10,818 nucleotides of DNA, taken from the NCBI GenBank assembly GCA_947500965.1, contig CANMWW010000028.1:1-10818 (forward strand), written 5' to 3'. Position 1 is the stretch's first letter. Each line of letters opens with the position of its first letter. The position numbers were made by a program, and so were the translations under genes. This document shows positions 1 through 6,185 of the stretch, piece by piece. The notes under the pieces are model-generated. The model was not told where the DNA came from. It ran no database searches and saw nothing but the letters and a program-made list of their open reading frames with translations. Source of the stretch: Alphaproteobacteria bacterium. GTDB lineage: Bacteria > Pseudomonadota > Alphaproteobacteria > CACIAM-22H2.

Positions 1-1148
1 AATCCCCGGAGACGCGCCTGCGCCGGCTCGAGCGACAGGCCGACGAGCAGCGCCATCGCGAGCGCCTGCTCCAGCAGGACCGCGACGCGCTGCAGCGCGA
101 GCTCGCGGCGCTGCAGGAGGAGGCCGTCGCGGCCGTCGAGGCGCAGGCCCGCGCGGCCACGCGCGTCGAGGCCGCGCGCGCGCGCCGCGCCGCGCTCGTT
201 CCGCTGGAGGCGGAGCTGGCCGGCGAGGCCGAGGCCGCGCGCGCCAGGCTGGCGCGCCTCGCCGCCGCGCTCGAGCGCCTGGCGCGCACGCCGCGCGAGG
301 CGCTGCTGCTGCGGGCCGAGGCGCCGGTCGACGCGCTGCGCGCGGGCCGGCTGCTCGCCCATGCCGTGCCGGCGGTGGACGCGCATGCGCGCGCCGTCGC
401 CGTCGCGCTCGACGACCATCGCGCCGCGCGCGCGGCCCTCGCCGGGGAGGAGGAGGCGCTCGCCGCAGCCCTCGCCGCCGAGGAGGCCGGGCGCGCGCGG
501 CTGGAGGAGATGATCGCGCGCCGCGGCCGGCTGATGGCGGCGCTCGACGCCGAGCGCATGTCGGTGGCGATGCGGCTGGAGATGCTCGGCCGCGAGATGG
601 GCGGCCTGCGCGAGCTGCTCGAGCGCCTCGCCGCGCGGCGGGCCGAGGAGGAGCGCGCGCGCGCCGCGGCGGCCGCGGCGGCTGACCAGGAGCGCGAGGC
701 GGGCGAGCGCGCGCGGCAGGCGAGCGCAGAGGCGCGACCCTTCGCCGAGGCCCGCGGGCGCGCCCGTCCCCCCGCCCAGGGCAGGCTGGTGGCGAACTGG
801 GGGCAGGCCGACGCGGGCGGGACAGCCAGCCGCGGCATGGCCTTCGAGGCCGTGCCCGAGGCGACGATCGTGTCGCCCTGGCACGGCACGGTCGCCTATG
901 CCGGGCCGTTCCGCGGCTACGGGGTCATCTTGATCGTCGACAGCGGCGATGGGTACCATTGGTTCGTGACCGGCTTCGGCAGGCTCGACGTCGCGCCCGG
1001 CCAGCCGGTGCGCGCCGGCGAGCCGGTGGGCCAGGCGCCCGGCGCTGGCGCGGCGCGGCCGGTGGTCTATGTCGAGTTGAGGCGCAACGGGCAGCCGGTC
1101 GACCCGGCTCCCTGGGTCGCGTTGCCTAACGGAAAGGTTGGCGGATGA
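1..1148 (+). CDS. EnvC-type murein hydrolase activator, degenerate M23/LytM domain (5' end outside window)
   Basis: The reading frame is open from base 3 (frame of codon 3-5) to the TGA at 1146-1148, giving 381 visible residues. The start and any signal peptide lie before the window. Visible residues 1 to about 250 are Ala/Glu/Arg-rich and look like long coiled coil (for example RLRRLERQADEQ near the beginning). A LytM/M23-like beta domain covers about residues 258-372, with VSPWHGTVAYAG and GYGVILIVDSGDGYHWF. The zinc-site residues of active M23 peptidases are gone: Ser276 and Ala280 stand where HxxxD is expected, and Val354 and Tyr356 where HxH is expected. This matches EnvC proteins, which do not cut peptidoglycan themselves but activate amidases for septal splitting in the periplasm (family knowledge). 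The stop overlaps the ctpA start by 4 bases (ATGA). An in-frame GTG at 366 is internal to the coiled coil and is not the true start. Which hydrolase it activates cannot be told from here. Confidence 0.88.
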   Translation, partial: SPETRLRRLERQADEQRHRERLLQQDRDALQRELAALQEEAVAAVEAQARAATRVEAARARRAALVPLEAELAGEAEAARARLARLAAALERLARTPREALLLRAEAPVDALRAGRLLAHAVPAVDAHARAVAVALDDHRAARAALAGEEEALAAALAAEEAGRARLEEMIARRGRLMAALDAERMSVAMRLEMLGREMGGLRELLERLAARRAEEERARAAAAAAADQEREAGERARQASAEARPFAEARGRARPPAQGRLVANWGQADAGGTASRGMAFEAVPEATIVSPWHGTVAYAGPFRGYGVILIVDSGDGYHWFVTGFGRLDVAPGQPVRAGEPVGQAPGAGAARPVVYVELRRNGQPVDPAPWVALPNGKVGG

Positions 1149-2434
1149 GCATTCGACGCATGGCGGCCGCGATCGGCGCGCTCGCCTTCCTGGCGCTGCC
1201 GCAGGCCGCGCCGGCCCAGTCCAATTCCTCCGAGACCTATCGCCTGCTGAACCTCTTCGGCGAGATCTTCGAGCGCGTGCGCACCGACTACGTCGAGGGC
1301 ACCGAGGATCGCAAGCTGATCGAGGACGCGATCAACGGCATGCTGACCTCGCTCGACCCGCACTCGAGCTACATGCCGCCGAAGAGCTTCCGCGACATGC
1401 AGGTGCAGACCCGCGGCGAGTTCGGCGGCCTCGGCATCGAGGTCACGATGGAGAACGGCTTCGTCAAGGTCGTCTCCCCCATCGACGAGACGCCGGCGGC
1501 GCGCGCCGGGCTGCGCCCCGGCGACTTCGTCACGCATATCGACAACGAACCCGTGCTCGGCCTGACGCTGCAGGAAGCCGTCGAGAAGATGCGCGGCCCC
1601 GTCAACTCGAACATCAAGCTGATGATCCGCCGCGGCGGCGGCGACCCGTTCGAGGTGACGCTGACCCGCGCGGTGATCCGCGTGCAGTCCGTGCGCAGCC
1701 GCGTCGAGGGCGAACTCGGCTACGTGCGCATCACCTCCTTCACCGAGCAGACCGAGAGCGGGCTCAAGAACGCGATCGACCGCATCCGCCAGCAGGCCGG
1801 CAACAAGCTGAAGGGCCTCGTGCTCGACATGCGCAACAACCCCGGCGGGCTGCTCGACCAGGCCATCGCGGTCTCGGACGCCTTCCTCGACAAGGGCGAG
1901 ATCGTCTCGACCCGCGGGCGGCGCAACGACGAGGCGCAGCGCTTCAACGCCAAGCCAGGCGACCTGCTGAACGGCCTGCCGATCGTCGTCCTGATCAATG
2001 GTGGCTCGGCCTCGGCCTCGGAGATCGTCGCCGGCGCGCTGCAGGACCATCGCCGCGCGATCCTGCTGGGCACGCGCTCCTTCGGGAAGGGCTCGGTGCA
2101 GACCATCATCCCGATGGGCAACCAGGGCGCGATCCGCCTCACCACCGCGCGCTACTACACGCCCTCGGGTCGTTCGATCCAGGCGCAGGGCATCGACCCG
2201 GACATCGTCGTCGAGCCGGCACGCCTCGAGAAGGTGGACCAGCCGCGCGCGCGTCGCGAATCCGACCTGCGCGGCGCGCTGCGCAACGACCAGCAGCAGG
2301 GCCAGGGCCAGCAGCAGCCCGGCCAGGGCGGCGAGCAGCCCGCGGCCGCTGAAGGCACCGAGGACTACCAGCTCCAGCGCGCCTTCGACCTGCTGCGCGG
2401 CCTCGCGCTCTACAACCAGCGCAACGGCAACTGA
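1145..2434 (+). CDS. ctpA: S41-family carboxy-terminal processing protease (CtpA)
   Basis: This is a 429-residue periplasmic serine protease with a Ser/Lys dyad. Residues 1-24 form a signal peptide (hydrophobic IGALAFLALP, cleavage likely after APA or APAQ). A PDZ domain lies at about 88-175 (GEFGGLGIEV, ARAGLRPGDFV) and binds substrate C-termini in this family. The S41 core runs from about 185 to 360. Predicted catalytic residues are Ser290 in GGSASASEI, Lys315 in SFGKGSVQ and Gln319. The Ser-Lys gap of 25 residues matches characterised CtpB and D1P proteases (recalled). Residues 383-399 form a Gln/Gly/Pro-rich linker before a short C-terminal helix (DYQLQRAFDLLRGLALY). The ATG overlaps the envC stop, and GGAAAGG at 1131-1137 gives a 7-base spacing. 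CTP proteases control levels of peptidoglycan hydrolases and other envelope proteins. Pairing with an EnvC-type gene suggests a shared role in cell-wall cleavage and division (inference). Confidence 0.95.
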   Translation: MSIRRMAAAIGALAFLALPQAAPAQSNSSETYRLLNLFGEIFERVRTDYVEGTEDRKLIEDAINGMLTSLDPHSSYMPPKSFRDMQVQTRGEFGGLGIEVTMENGFVKVVSPIDETPAARAGLRPGDFVTHIDNEPVLGLTLQEAVEKMRGPVNSNIKLMIRRGGGDPFEVTLTRAVIRVQSVRSRVEGELGYVRITSFTEQTESGLKNAIDRIRQQAGNKLKGLVLDMRNNPGGLLDQAIAVSDAFLDKGEIVSTRGRRNDEAQRFNAKPGDLLNGLPIVVLINGGSASASEIVAGALQDHRRAILLGTRSFGKGSVQTIIPMGNQGAIRLTTARYYTPSGRSIQAQGIDPDIVVEPARLEKVDQPRARRESDLRGALRNDQQQGQGQQQPGQGGEQPAAAEGTEDYQLQRAFDLLRGLALYNQRNGN

Positions 2435-2455
2435 GGCGGCGCCGGGGCGGGAACC

Positions 2456-2992
2456 ATGGCCCGGAGCGCGCGCGTCGACCCGGCGACGCTGCCCTATCGC
2501 CGCGGCGTCGGCATCGTGCTGTTCAACCGCGACGGCCTCGTCTTCGTGGCGCGGCGCATCGACGGGCCAGGCGGCGCGTGGCAGATGCCGCAGGGCGGGA
2601 TCGACCGCGGCGAGAAGCCGCGCGCCGCGGCGCTGCGCGAGCTCGCCGAGGAGACGGGGATCAGCAAGGTCGAGTTCCTCGCCGAGAGCACGGGATGGCT
2701 GTCCTACGACCTCCCGCCCACCCTCCTCGGCAAGGCGTGGCGCGGGCGCTATCGCGGGCAGACGCAGAAATGGTTCGCGCTCGCCTTCACCGGCGACGAC
2801 CGCGACATCGACCTGCGCGCCAGCGCACACCCTGAATTCGACGACTGGCGCTGGATCGAGCTGTCCCGCGCGCCATCGATGATCGTGCCATTCAAGCGCG
2901 ACCTGTACGAACGCGTCGCCGCGGAATTCGCGGCGCTCGCCGCGCCACGCATGGCGGGCGCGCCACCACGAGGGGAAGAGGACGGACGATGA
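2456..2992 (+). CDS. rppH: RNA pyrophosphohydrolase, Nudix family (RppH)
   Basis: This 178-residue cytoplasmic Nudix hydrolase starts with the RppH-type segment LPYRRGVGIVLFNRDG. The Nudix box GX5EX7REUXEEXGU is complete at residues 47-69 (Gly47, Glu53, Arg61-Glu62, Glu65-Glu66, Gly68, Ile69), preceded by WQMPQGGI, which is typical of RppH/NudH. Further family segments are KAWRGRYRGQTQKWF at 93-107 and the C-terminal VPFKRDLYERV. RppH removes pyrophosphate from the 5' triphosphate end of mRNA, so that monophosphate-dependent RNases such as RNase E can attack (family knowledge); related enzymes hydrolyse diadenosine polyphosphates. The gene begins 21 bases after ctpA with a weak purine-rich site (GGGGCGGGA), and its TGA overlaps the next ATG by 4 bases. 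The last 15 or so residues are Ala/Gly/Pro-rich and probably disordered. Confidence 0.95.
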   Translation: MARSARVDPATLPYRRGVGIVLFNRDGLVFVARRIDGPGGAWQMPQGGIDRGEKPRAAALRELAEETGISKVEFLAESTGWLSYDLPPTLLGKAWRGRYRGQTQKWFALAFTGDDRDIDLRASAHPEFDDWRWIELSRAPSMIVPFKRDLYERVAAEFAALAAPRMAGAPPRGEEDGR

Positions 2993-3639
2993 GCGACGAC
3001 ACGATCGAGCGGCTCGGGCGGCTCTACACGTCGGCGGTGCACGACGTGCTGCGCGGGCTCGGCCACGAGCGCTGCGTGCTGCCCCCCTCCATCCGGCCGA
3101 TCGAGCCGGGCACGACGCTGTGCGGGCGTACCTGGACGGTCGCAGGCCATGTCGACCGCACGCGCAGCGCCGACGAGACCCTGCTGGCATGGACGGGCGT
3201 GCTCTCGAAGGCGCCATCCGGCCACGTCGTCGTCTGCCAGCCGAACAACGACTGGATCGCGATGATGGGCGAGCTCTCGGCCAACGCGCTCCAGCTCAAG
3301 GGCGTGCGCGGCTACGTCGTCGATGGCGGCGCGCGCGACATCGAGCTCACGCGCCGGATCGGGTTCCCGGTGTGGTGCAGCTTCGCCACGCCCACGGACA
3401 TCGTGGCGCGCTGGATGCCGGACCGCTTCGGCGAGCCGGTGACGATCGGCGAGGTCACGGTCTCGACCGGCGACTGCCTGCTCGCCGACGGCGACGGCAT
3501 CGTCGTGATCCCCGCGGCGATGGCCGCGGACGTCGTGGCGCGGACCGAGGCCGTGGCCACCACCGAGAACCGCGTGCGCGACGCGATCCTCGGCGGCATG
3601 GACCCGCAGCAGGCCTACCTCAAGTACCGCAAGTTCTGA
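2989..3639 (+). CDS. RraA-like / HMG-aldolase-like family protein
   Basis: This 216-residue protein belongs to the RraA-like fold. The family includes the RNase E inhibitor RraA and class II 4-hydroxy-4-methyl-2-oxoglutarate/oxaloacetate aldolases; older annotations call them dimethylmenaquinone methyltransferase-like. Diagnostic segments are GELSANALQLKGVRG at 94-108, VVDGGARDIE at 111-119 and GDCLLADGDGIVVIP at 161-175. Characterised aldolases use a D-x20-R-D motif for pyruvate and metal binding (recalled). Here Arg116-Asp117 is present, but position 95 is Glu instead of Asp, so the motif reads E-x20-R-D. The protein is longer than E. coli RraA and has an extended C-terminus (TTENRVRDAILGG). 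The ATG overlaps the rppH stop (ATGA), with GAGGA at 2978-2982 and 6-base spacing. A cytoplasmic aldolase or decarboxylase is somewhat more likely than an RNase E inhibitor, but its place behind rppH keeps both open. Confidence 0.85.
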   Translation: MSDDTIERLGRLYTSAVHDVLRGLGHERCVLPPSIRPIEPGTTLCGRTWTVAGHVDRTRSADETLLAWTGVLSKAPSGHVVVCQPNNDWIAMMGELSANALQLKGVRGYVVDGGARDIELTRRIGFPVWCSFATPTDIVARWMPDRFGEPVTIGEVTVSTGDCLLADGDGIVVIPAAMAADVVARTEAVATTENRVRDAILGGMDPQQAYLKYRKF

Positions 3640-3661
3640 CGCGGCGGCACCGGCCGCCGCG
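3640..3661. terminator. GC-rich hairpin between convergent genes, possible bidirectional terminator
   Basis: A 9-bp perfect stem (GCGGCGGC at 3641-3648 pairs with GCCGCCGC at 3653-3660, plus the outer C3640-G3661 pair) closes a 4-base ACCG loop. It starts right after the rraA-like stop and ends 6 bases before the stop of the HD-domain gene on the other strand. No T-run follows on either side, so it is not a textbook intrinsic terminator. Its position fits a block or RNA 3'-end stabiliser for both converging transcripts. Chance hairpins are common at this GC content. Confidence 0.45.
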
Positions 3662-3667
3662 GGCCGG

Positions 3668-4276
3668 TCAGCGGGCCGCGGACGGATAGGGGTGCTGCGC
3701 GTGGAACGCGCGCACGCCGTTCTCGTACAGGCGATGCACCATCGGCTCGAAGGCCTCGATCGGCAACGACTGGTAGCTGCCGTCGAAGCAGTTCATGTCG
3801 TAGTGCTCGCAGAAGCGCAGCGCCGCCTCGAAATGCGGGTGGCCGCGGAAGCGCTCGCAGGCCGTGCGGTCGAAGCGCGAATGGTCGCGGAAGGAGAGCT
3901 GGAAGATCTGGTGGTTCGCGATCACCCAGTGGTTCTCGTCGCTGACATGGTAGCGCAGCAGGTCGCCCGCGCTCTTGTCGTGGTTGTACGGGTTGAGGTC
4001 CTGGGTGACGTCGTGCAGCAGGCAGCAGACGACGTATTCCTCGCTCTCGCCGTTCCTGAGCGCCCGCGTCGCGCATTGCAGCGAGTGCTCGTAGTTGTTC
4101 ACCTGCCAGCCATGGCGGGGCACGTCCTTCTGCGAGCGCAGCAGCGCCATCACCGCGCGGCCCGCGTCGCGCTCCATCGCCTCCCGGCCCAGCCGCGTGA
4201 CGTATTCCCAGTCCGCGGCGGTCGCGTCGCGGAAGCTCGTCGCCGCCACGGCCTTCGGTTCGCTGACGATGCCCAT
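3668..4276 (-). CDS. HD-domain metalloprotein, PhnZ-like ligand pattern
   Basis: This 202-residue cytoplasmic protein has no signal peptide or membrane segment. The HD core is clear: His64 in NYEHSLQCA, His88-Asp89 in CCLLHDV, His99 in NHDKSAGDLL, His122 in IANHQIF, and a late Asp (Asp160 or Asp165). The spacing of His64, His88-Asp89, His99 and His122 resembles the di-iron ligands of PhnZ/TmpB-type mixed-valent oxygenases, which cleave aminophosphonates. However, Gln92 stands where their HDxGH motif has His, and the Lys after the last His is absent, so the substrate is probably different. The cautious call is an HD-superfamily phosphohydrolase or di-iron oxygenase of unknown substrate. The start is backed by a GGGGGAGGG site at 4282-4290 with 5-base spacing. 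It is the last gene of the leftward block, 71 bases after the alpha/beta hydrolase. No phosphonate genes are seen nearby. Confidence 0.82.
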   Translation of the reverse strand: MGIVSEPKAVAATSFRDATAADWEYVTRLGREAMERDAGRAVMALLRSQKDVPRHGWQVNNYEHSLQCATRALRNGESEEYVVCCLLHDVTQDLNPYNHDKSAGDLLRYHVSDENHWVIANHQIFQLSFRDHSRFDRTACERFRGHPHFEAALRFCEHYDMNCFDGSYQSLPIEAFEPMVHRLYENGVRAFHAQHPYPSAAR

Positions 4277-4301
4277 GCCTGCCCTCCCCCTCGGTTGCGC
4301 G

Positions 4302-4323
4302 TCGCCAGCCTAGCAGGCGGCGA
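4302..4323 (-). other. Intercistronic hairpin between hydrolase and HD-domain genes
   Basis: TCGCC (4302-4306) and GCCT (4308-4311) pair with GGCGA (4319-4323) and AGGC (4315-4318). This gives a 9-bp stem with one bulged A (4307) and an AGC loop. It lies in the 71-base gap, 24 bases after the hydrolase stop in the direction of transcription and ahead of the HD-gene ribosome binding site. No T-run follows. It could be a weak terminator, a processing site or an mRNA-end stabiliser, or it could be chance. Confidence 0.35.
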
Positions 4324-4347
4324 GGCGATGGGAAGCGGCGTCGCGCG

Positions 4348-5214
4348 CTAGCGTCCGGGCTCGAGGCCCGCCTCGCGCAGGAACGCCTCGAAGGCAGGGC
4401 GCCAGGCGCCGGGATTGCGCGTGAAGCTGGAATGGCCGTCCTCGCCATGCTCCGGCAGCGCGACGAAGCGGCCCCTGCCCCCCGCGCGCAGGAATGCCTC
4501 GAACCACGCGCGCGGATGGCGCTCGCCCATGTAGCGGTCGTTCGGCGCGTAGAGCCACAGGGTCGGGATCCGGGCGGTGGCGCCATAGCCCCCGAAGAGC
4601 TGCTCCATCGCCATGGGCGAGCAGGGCTGGCCGGGATGGGTCGATGGCCGCCCCCCGCCGCCACCGGCGAAGTTGACGGCCGCGCGCACGCCCTCGGGCG
4701 GGTCGGCGGCGACCGCGATGGCGGTGGCGCCGCCATAGGACTGGCCCATCACCAGCCCGCGCCCCGGGTCGATGTCGGGGCGGCCACGCGCATAGGCGAC
4801 GACGGCGCGCGTCTGCTGGGCGGCCGCGTCGTAGCCGGGCGCATAGCGCTTGGCCGCGCATTCGCCGCTGTATTCCAGGTCCTGGCCGCCGGCGATGCCG
4901 TAGCCGATGCGCGTCGGCACGAAGACGGCGAAGCCGAGCGAGACGAGGTAGCGGCTGTTCGCCGTGTAGCGTGCCTGGCCGAGCGCGGCGTTGGCGGTCG
5001 CCGAGGTGGCCCTGCCATGGCCGAGCACGACGAAGGGCGCGCGCGGTCGCGCGTCGTCGCGGAAGACGGTGACCGGCAGCTCGTGGCGGACCTCGCCCAG
5101 GATCTCGTGGCGGACCACGACGGGGACGCGCACGAGTTCCTCGACGATCGCGGCCCCGGCGCCGCGCGCGGCGAGGAGCAGCGCCGCGGCGAGCAGGATG
5201 CGGGCGATGGCCAT
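4348..5214 (-). CDS. Secreted alpha/beta hydrolase, dienelactone-hydrolase-like
   Basis: This 288-residue protein has a signal peptide at 1-21 (ARILLAAALLLAARGAGA), so the enzyme is probably periplasmic or secreted. The mature part has the alpha/beta hydrolase layout. The oxyanion-side motif is VVLGHGRAT at 62-70, and the nucleophile Ser159 sits in GQSYGG. The acid is probably Asp226 (YAPNDRYM) and the base His261 (EDGHSSF). Only two cysteines occur (Cys119 and Cys198), which could form a disulfide in the periplasm. Relatives are annotated as dienelactone hydrolase or prolyl-oligopeptidase-like hydrolases acting on esters or peptides; the substrate here cannot be read from sequence. The TAG stop is at 4348-4350. 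The start is well supported by a consensus AGGAGG at 5222-5227 with 7-base spacing. It follows the ferritin-like gene after 59 bases on the same strand, so the two may share a transcript. Confidence 0.88.
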   Translation of the reverse strand: MAIARILLAAALLLAARGAGAAIVEELVRVPVVVRHEILGEVRHELPVTVFRDDARPRAPFVVLGHGRATSATANAALGQARYTANSRYLVSLGFAVFVPTRIGYGIAGGQDLEYSGECAAKRYAPGYDAAAQQTRAVVAYARGRPDIDPGRGLVMGQSYGGATAIAVAADPPEGVRAAVNFAGGGGGRPSTHPGQPCSPMAMEQLFGGYGATARIPTLWLYAPNDRYMGERHPRAWFEAFLRAGGRGRFVALPEHGEDGHSSFTRNPGAWRPAFEAFLREAGLEPGR

Positions 5215-5221
5215 GGCGTCT

Positions 5222-5227
5222 CCTCCT
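5222..5227 (-). promoter_or_regulatory. Consensus ribosome binding site of the alpha/beta hydrolase gene
   Basis: CCTCCT on the + strand reads AGGAGG on the - strand, 7 bases before the ATG at 5214. It is the only full-consensus site in this window and argues that the hydrolase is translated on its own rather than by coupling to the gene before it. Confidence 0.8.
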
Positions 5228-5273
5228 GGCGATGGCGCGGGCCGGCGCGCGCCTGGACGAGGGACCGCGGTCG

Positions 5274-6092
5274 TCAGGCGCCGGCGCGCGCGAGGCTGCG
5301 CGCGCGCCAGCCCAGGAAGCGCAGGGCGAGGGGCGCGAGCAGCCCATGCAGGCGGCCGGTGGGCGAAAGCCCGATCGCCTTCAGCGCCATGGCGAGGCCG
5401 CGCTCGACGTGGCGCGCGCCATAGAGCGCGTAGGCCCGCCGCGCATAGGCACGGCTCCAGCGCCGCCGGTCATAGGGCTCGCCCGGCGGTGCGTTGGCGG
5501 CATGGAAGGCGCAGGCCAGCTCGTCGTCGCCGGCCTCGAGCACGCGGCCGAGGCCCGCGCGCAGCCGGCCGACCCGGCCGATCCGCTCGGCCTCGAGGTA
5601 GCGGCGCATGTGGTCGAGGAAGAGCTTGTAGTGGCGGAACTCGTCCGCGGCGATGCGGCGACAGACCTGGGCGAGCACGGGCTCGCGCGCGGCGTCGGCG
5701 ATGGCGCCGTAGTAGGAACTCGTGCCCGTCTCGACGATGCAGCGCGCTATCAGCTCCCCGGTGCGCGAGCCGCGCACCGAGGCGGTGGCGTCGAGCGGCA
5801 GTGCATAGGCGGCGGAGAAGCGGGCGGAGGCGGCCTCGAAGTCCCAGGCGGGGTCCGCGAGCCGTGCCCAGCGCGCGAGCGCCTCGCCATGCAGCACCTC
5901 CTCGCGCGCCCATGCCTCCACGGCCGCGCAGAAGGCCGCGTCGCCGGCGAAGACGTTGCGAAGGTAGACGGCGTAGTCGCTGCCGTTGCGCTCGACGAGC
6001 GCCGCGGCCTTGGCGACCTGGAGGAGGTCTGGGCAGACCTTCGACGCGTCGAAGGCGCTCCAGTCGATGTCGTCGAGGGTCCAGTGCGCCAT
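5274..6092 (-). CDS. Ferritin-like di-iron carboxylate protein, function unknown
   Basis: With the ATG at 6092 this is 272 residues, starting MAHWTLDDIDWSAFD. It has the full di-iron carboxylate set on a helical bundle: Glu34 (ALVERNGSDY), Glu65 and His68 (AREEVLHGEAL), Glu121 (CIVETGTSSYY), Glu151 and His154 (ADEFRHYKLF). The spacing of these ligands (31, 56 and 30 residues between successive Glu) is close to that of stearoyl-ACP desaturase, more than to storage ferritins (family values recalled). It may therefore be an O2-activating oxidase, desaturase or hydroxylase. The C-terminal part (about 205-272) is Arg/Ala/Leu-rich with a short hydrophobic stretch (LLAPLALRFLGW) that might touch membrane. 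The frame is open to 6149, but the extra 19 residues are basic and low in complexity, while GGGAG at 6100-6104 favours 6092. It lies 93 bases beyond atpC behind a hairpin. No reductase or ferredoxin partner is seen in the window. Confidence 0.82.
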   Translation of the reverse strand: MAHWTLDDIDWSAFDASKVCPDLLQVAKAAALVERNGSDYAVYLRNVFAGDAAFCAAVEAWAREEVLHGEALARWARLADPAWDFEAASARFSAAYALPLDATASVRGSRTGELIARCIVETGTSSYYGAIADAAREPVLAQVCRRIAADEFRHYKLFLDHMRRYLEAERIGRVGRLRAGLGRVLEAGDDELACAFHAANAPPGEPYDRRRWSRAYARRAYALYGARHVERGLAMALKAIGLSPTGRLHGLLAPLALRFLGWRARSLARAGA

Positions 6093-6099
6093 CCAGCGA

Positions 6100-6104
6100 C
6101 TCCC
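6100..6104 (-). promoter_or_regulatory. Ribosome binding site that sets the ferritin-like start
   Basis: CTCCC on the + strand reads GGGAG on the - strand, 7 bases before the ATG at 6092. It decides in favour of this start over the in-frame start at 6149, which has no comparable site and would add a low-complexity basic tail. Confidence 0.65.
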
Positions 6105-6150
6105 GCGGCGCCGCCCGCGCGGCGCGACCTGCAGAACCCGGTGGGACAAC

Positions 6151-6182
6151 GCCGGAAGACGCGGGATGTTCCCCGCGCCGGC
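6151..6182 (-). terminator. Strong hairpin directly after atpC, possible terminator or attenuator
   Basis: Outer stem GCCGG (6151-6155) pairs with CCGGC (6178-6182), and inner stem CGCGGG (6160-6165) pairs with CCCGCG (6172-6177). Together these are 11 G-C pairs around a 6-base loop, with AAGA (6156-6159) bulged on one side. It begins four bases past the atpC stop in the direction of transcription. Only a weak T-rich run follows (GTTGTCC), so it may be a leaky terminator or an mRNA 3'-end stabiliser separating the highly expressed atp operon from the ferritin-like gene. Confidence 0.5.
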
Positions 6183-6185
6183 CGG

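Noticed and set aside
366..1148. A separate short gene starting at the GTG at 366
   Set aside because: The frame is open back to the window edge and the upstream sequence continues the same coiled coil, so this GTG is an internal codon.
1067..3217. A 716-codon open frame on the - strand opposite ctpA and rppH
   Set aside because: It is antisense to two clearly real genes, has GC-driven composition and no family resemblance.
5241..5291. Twelve-base direct repeat GCCGGCGCGCGC (5241-5252 and 5280-5291)
   Set aside because: It is pure G/C and short, with one copy inside the ferritin-like coding region. It shows no sign of being an attachment or insertion site.
6093..6149. A 19-residue N-terminal extension of the ferritin-like protein
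   Set aside because: The added residues are basic and low in complexity, and run towards the atpC hairpin. A ribosome binding site stands before the later ATG at 6092.
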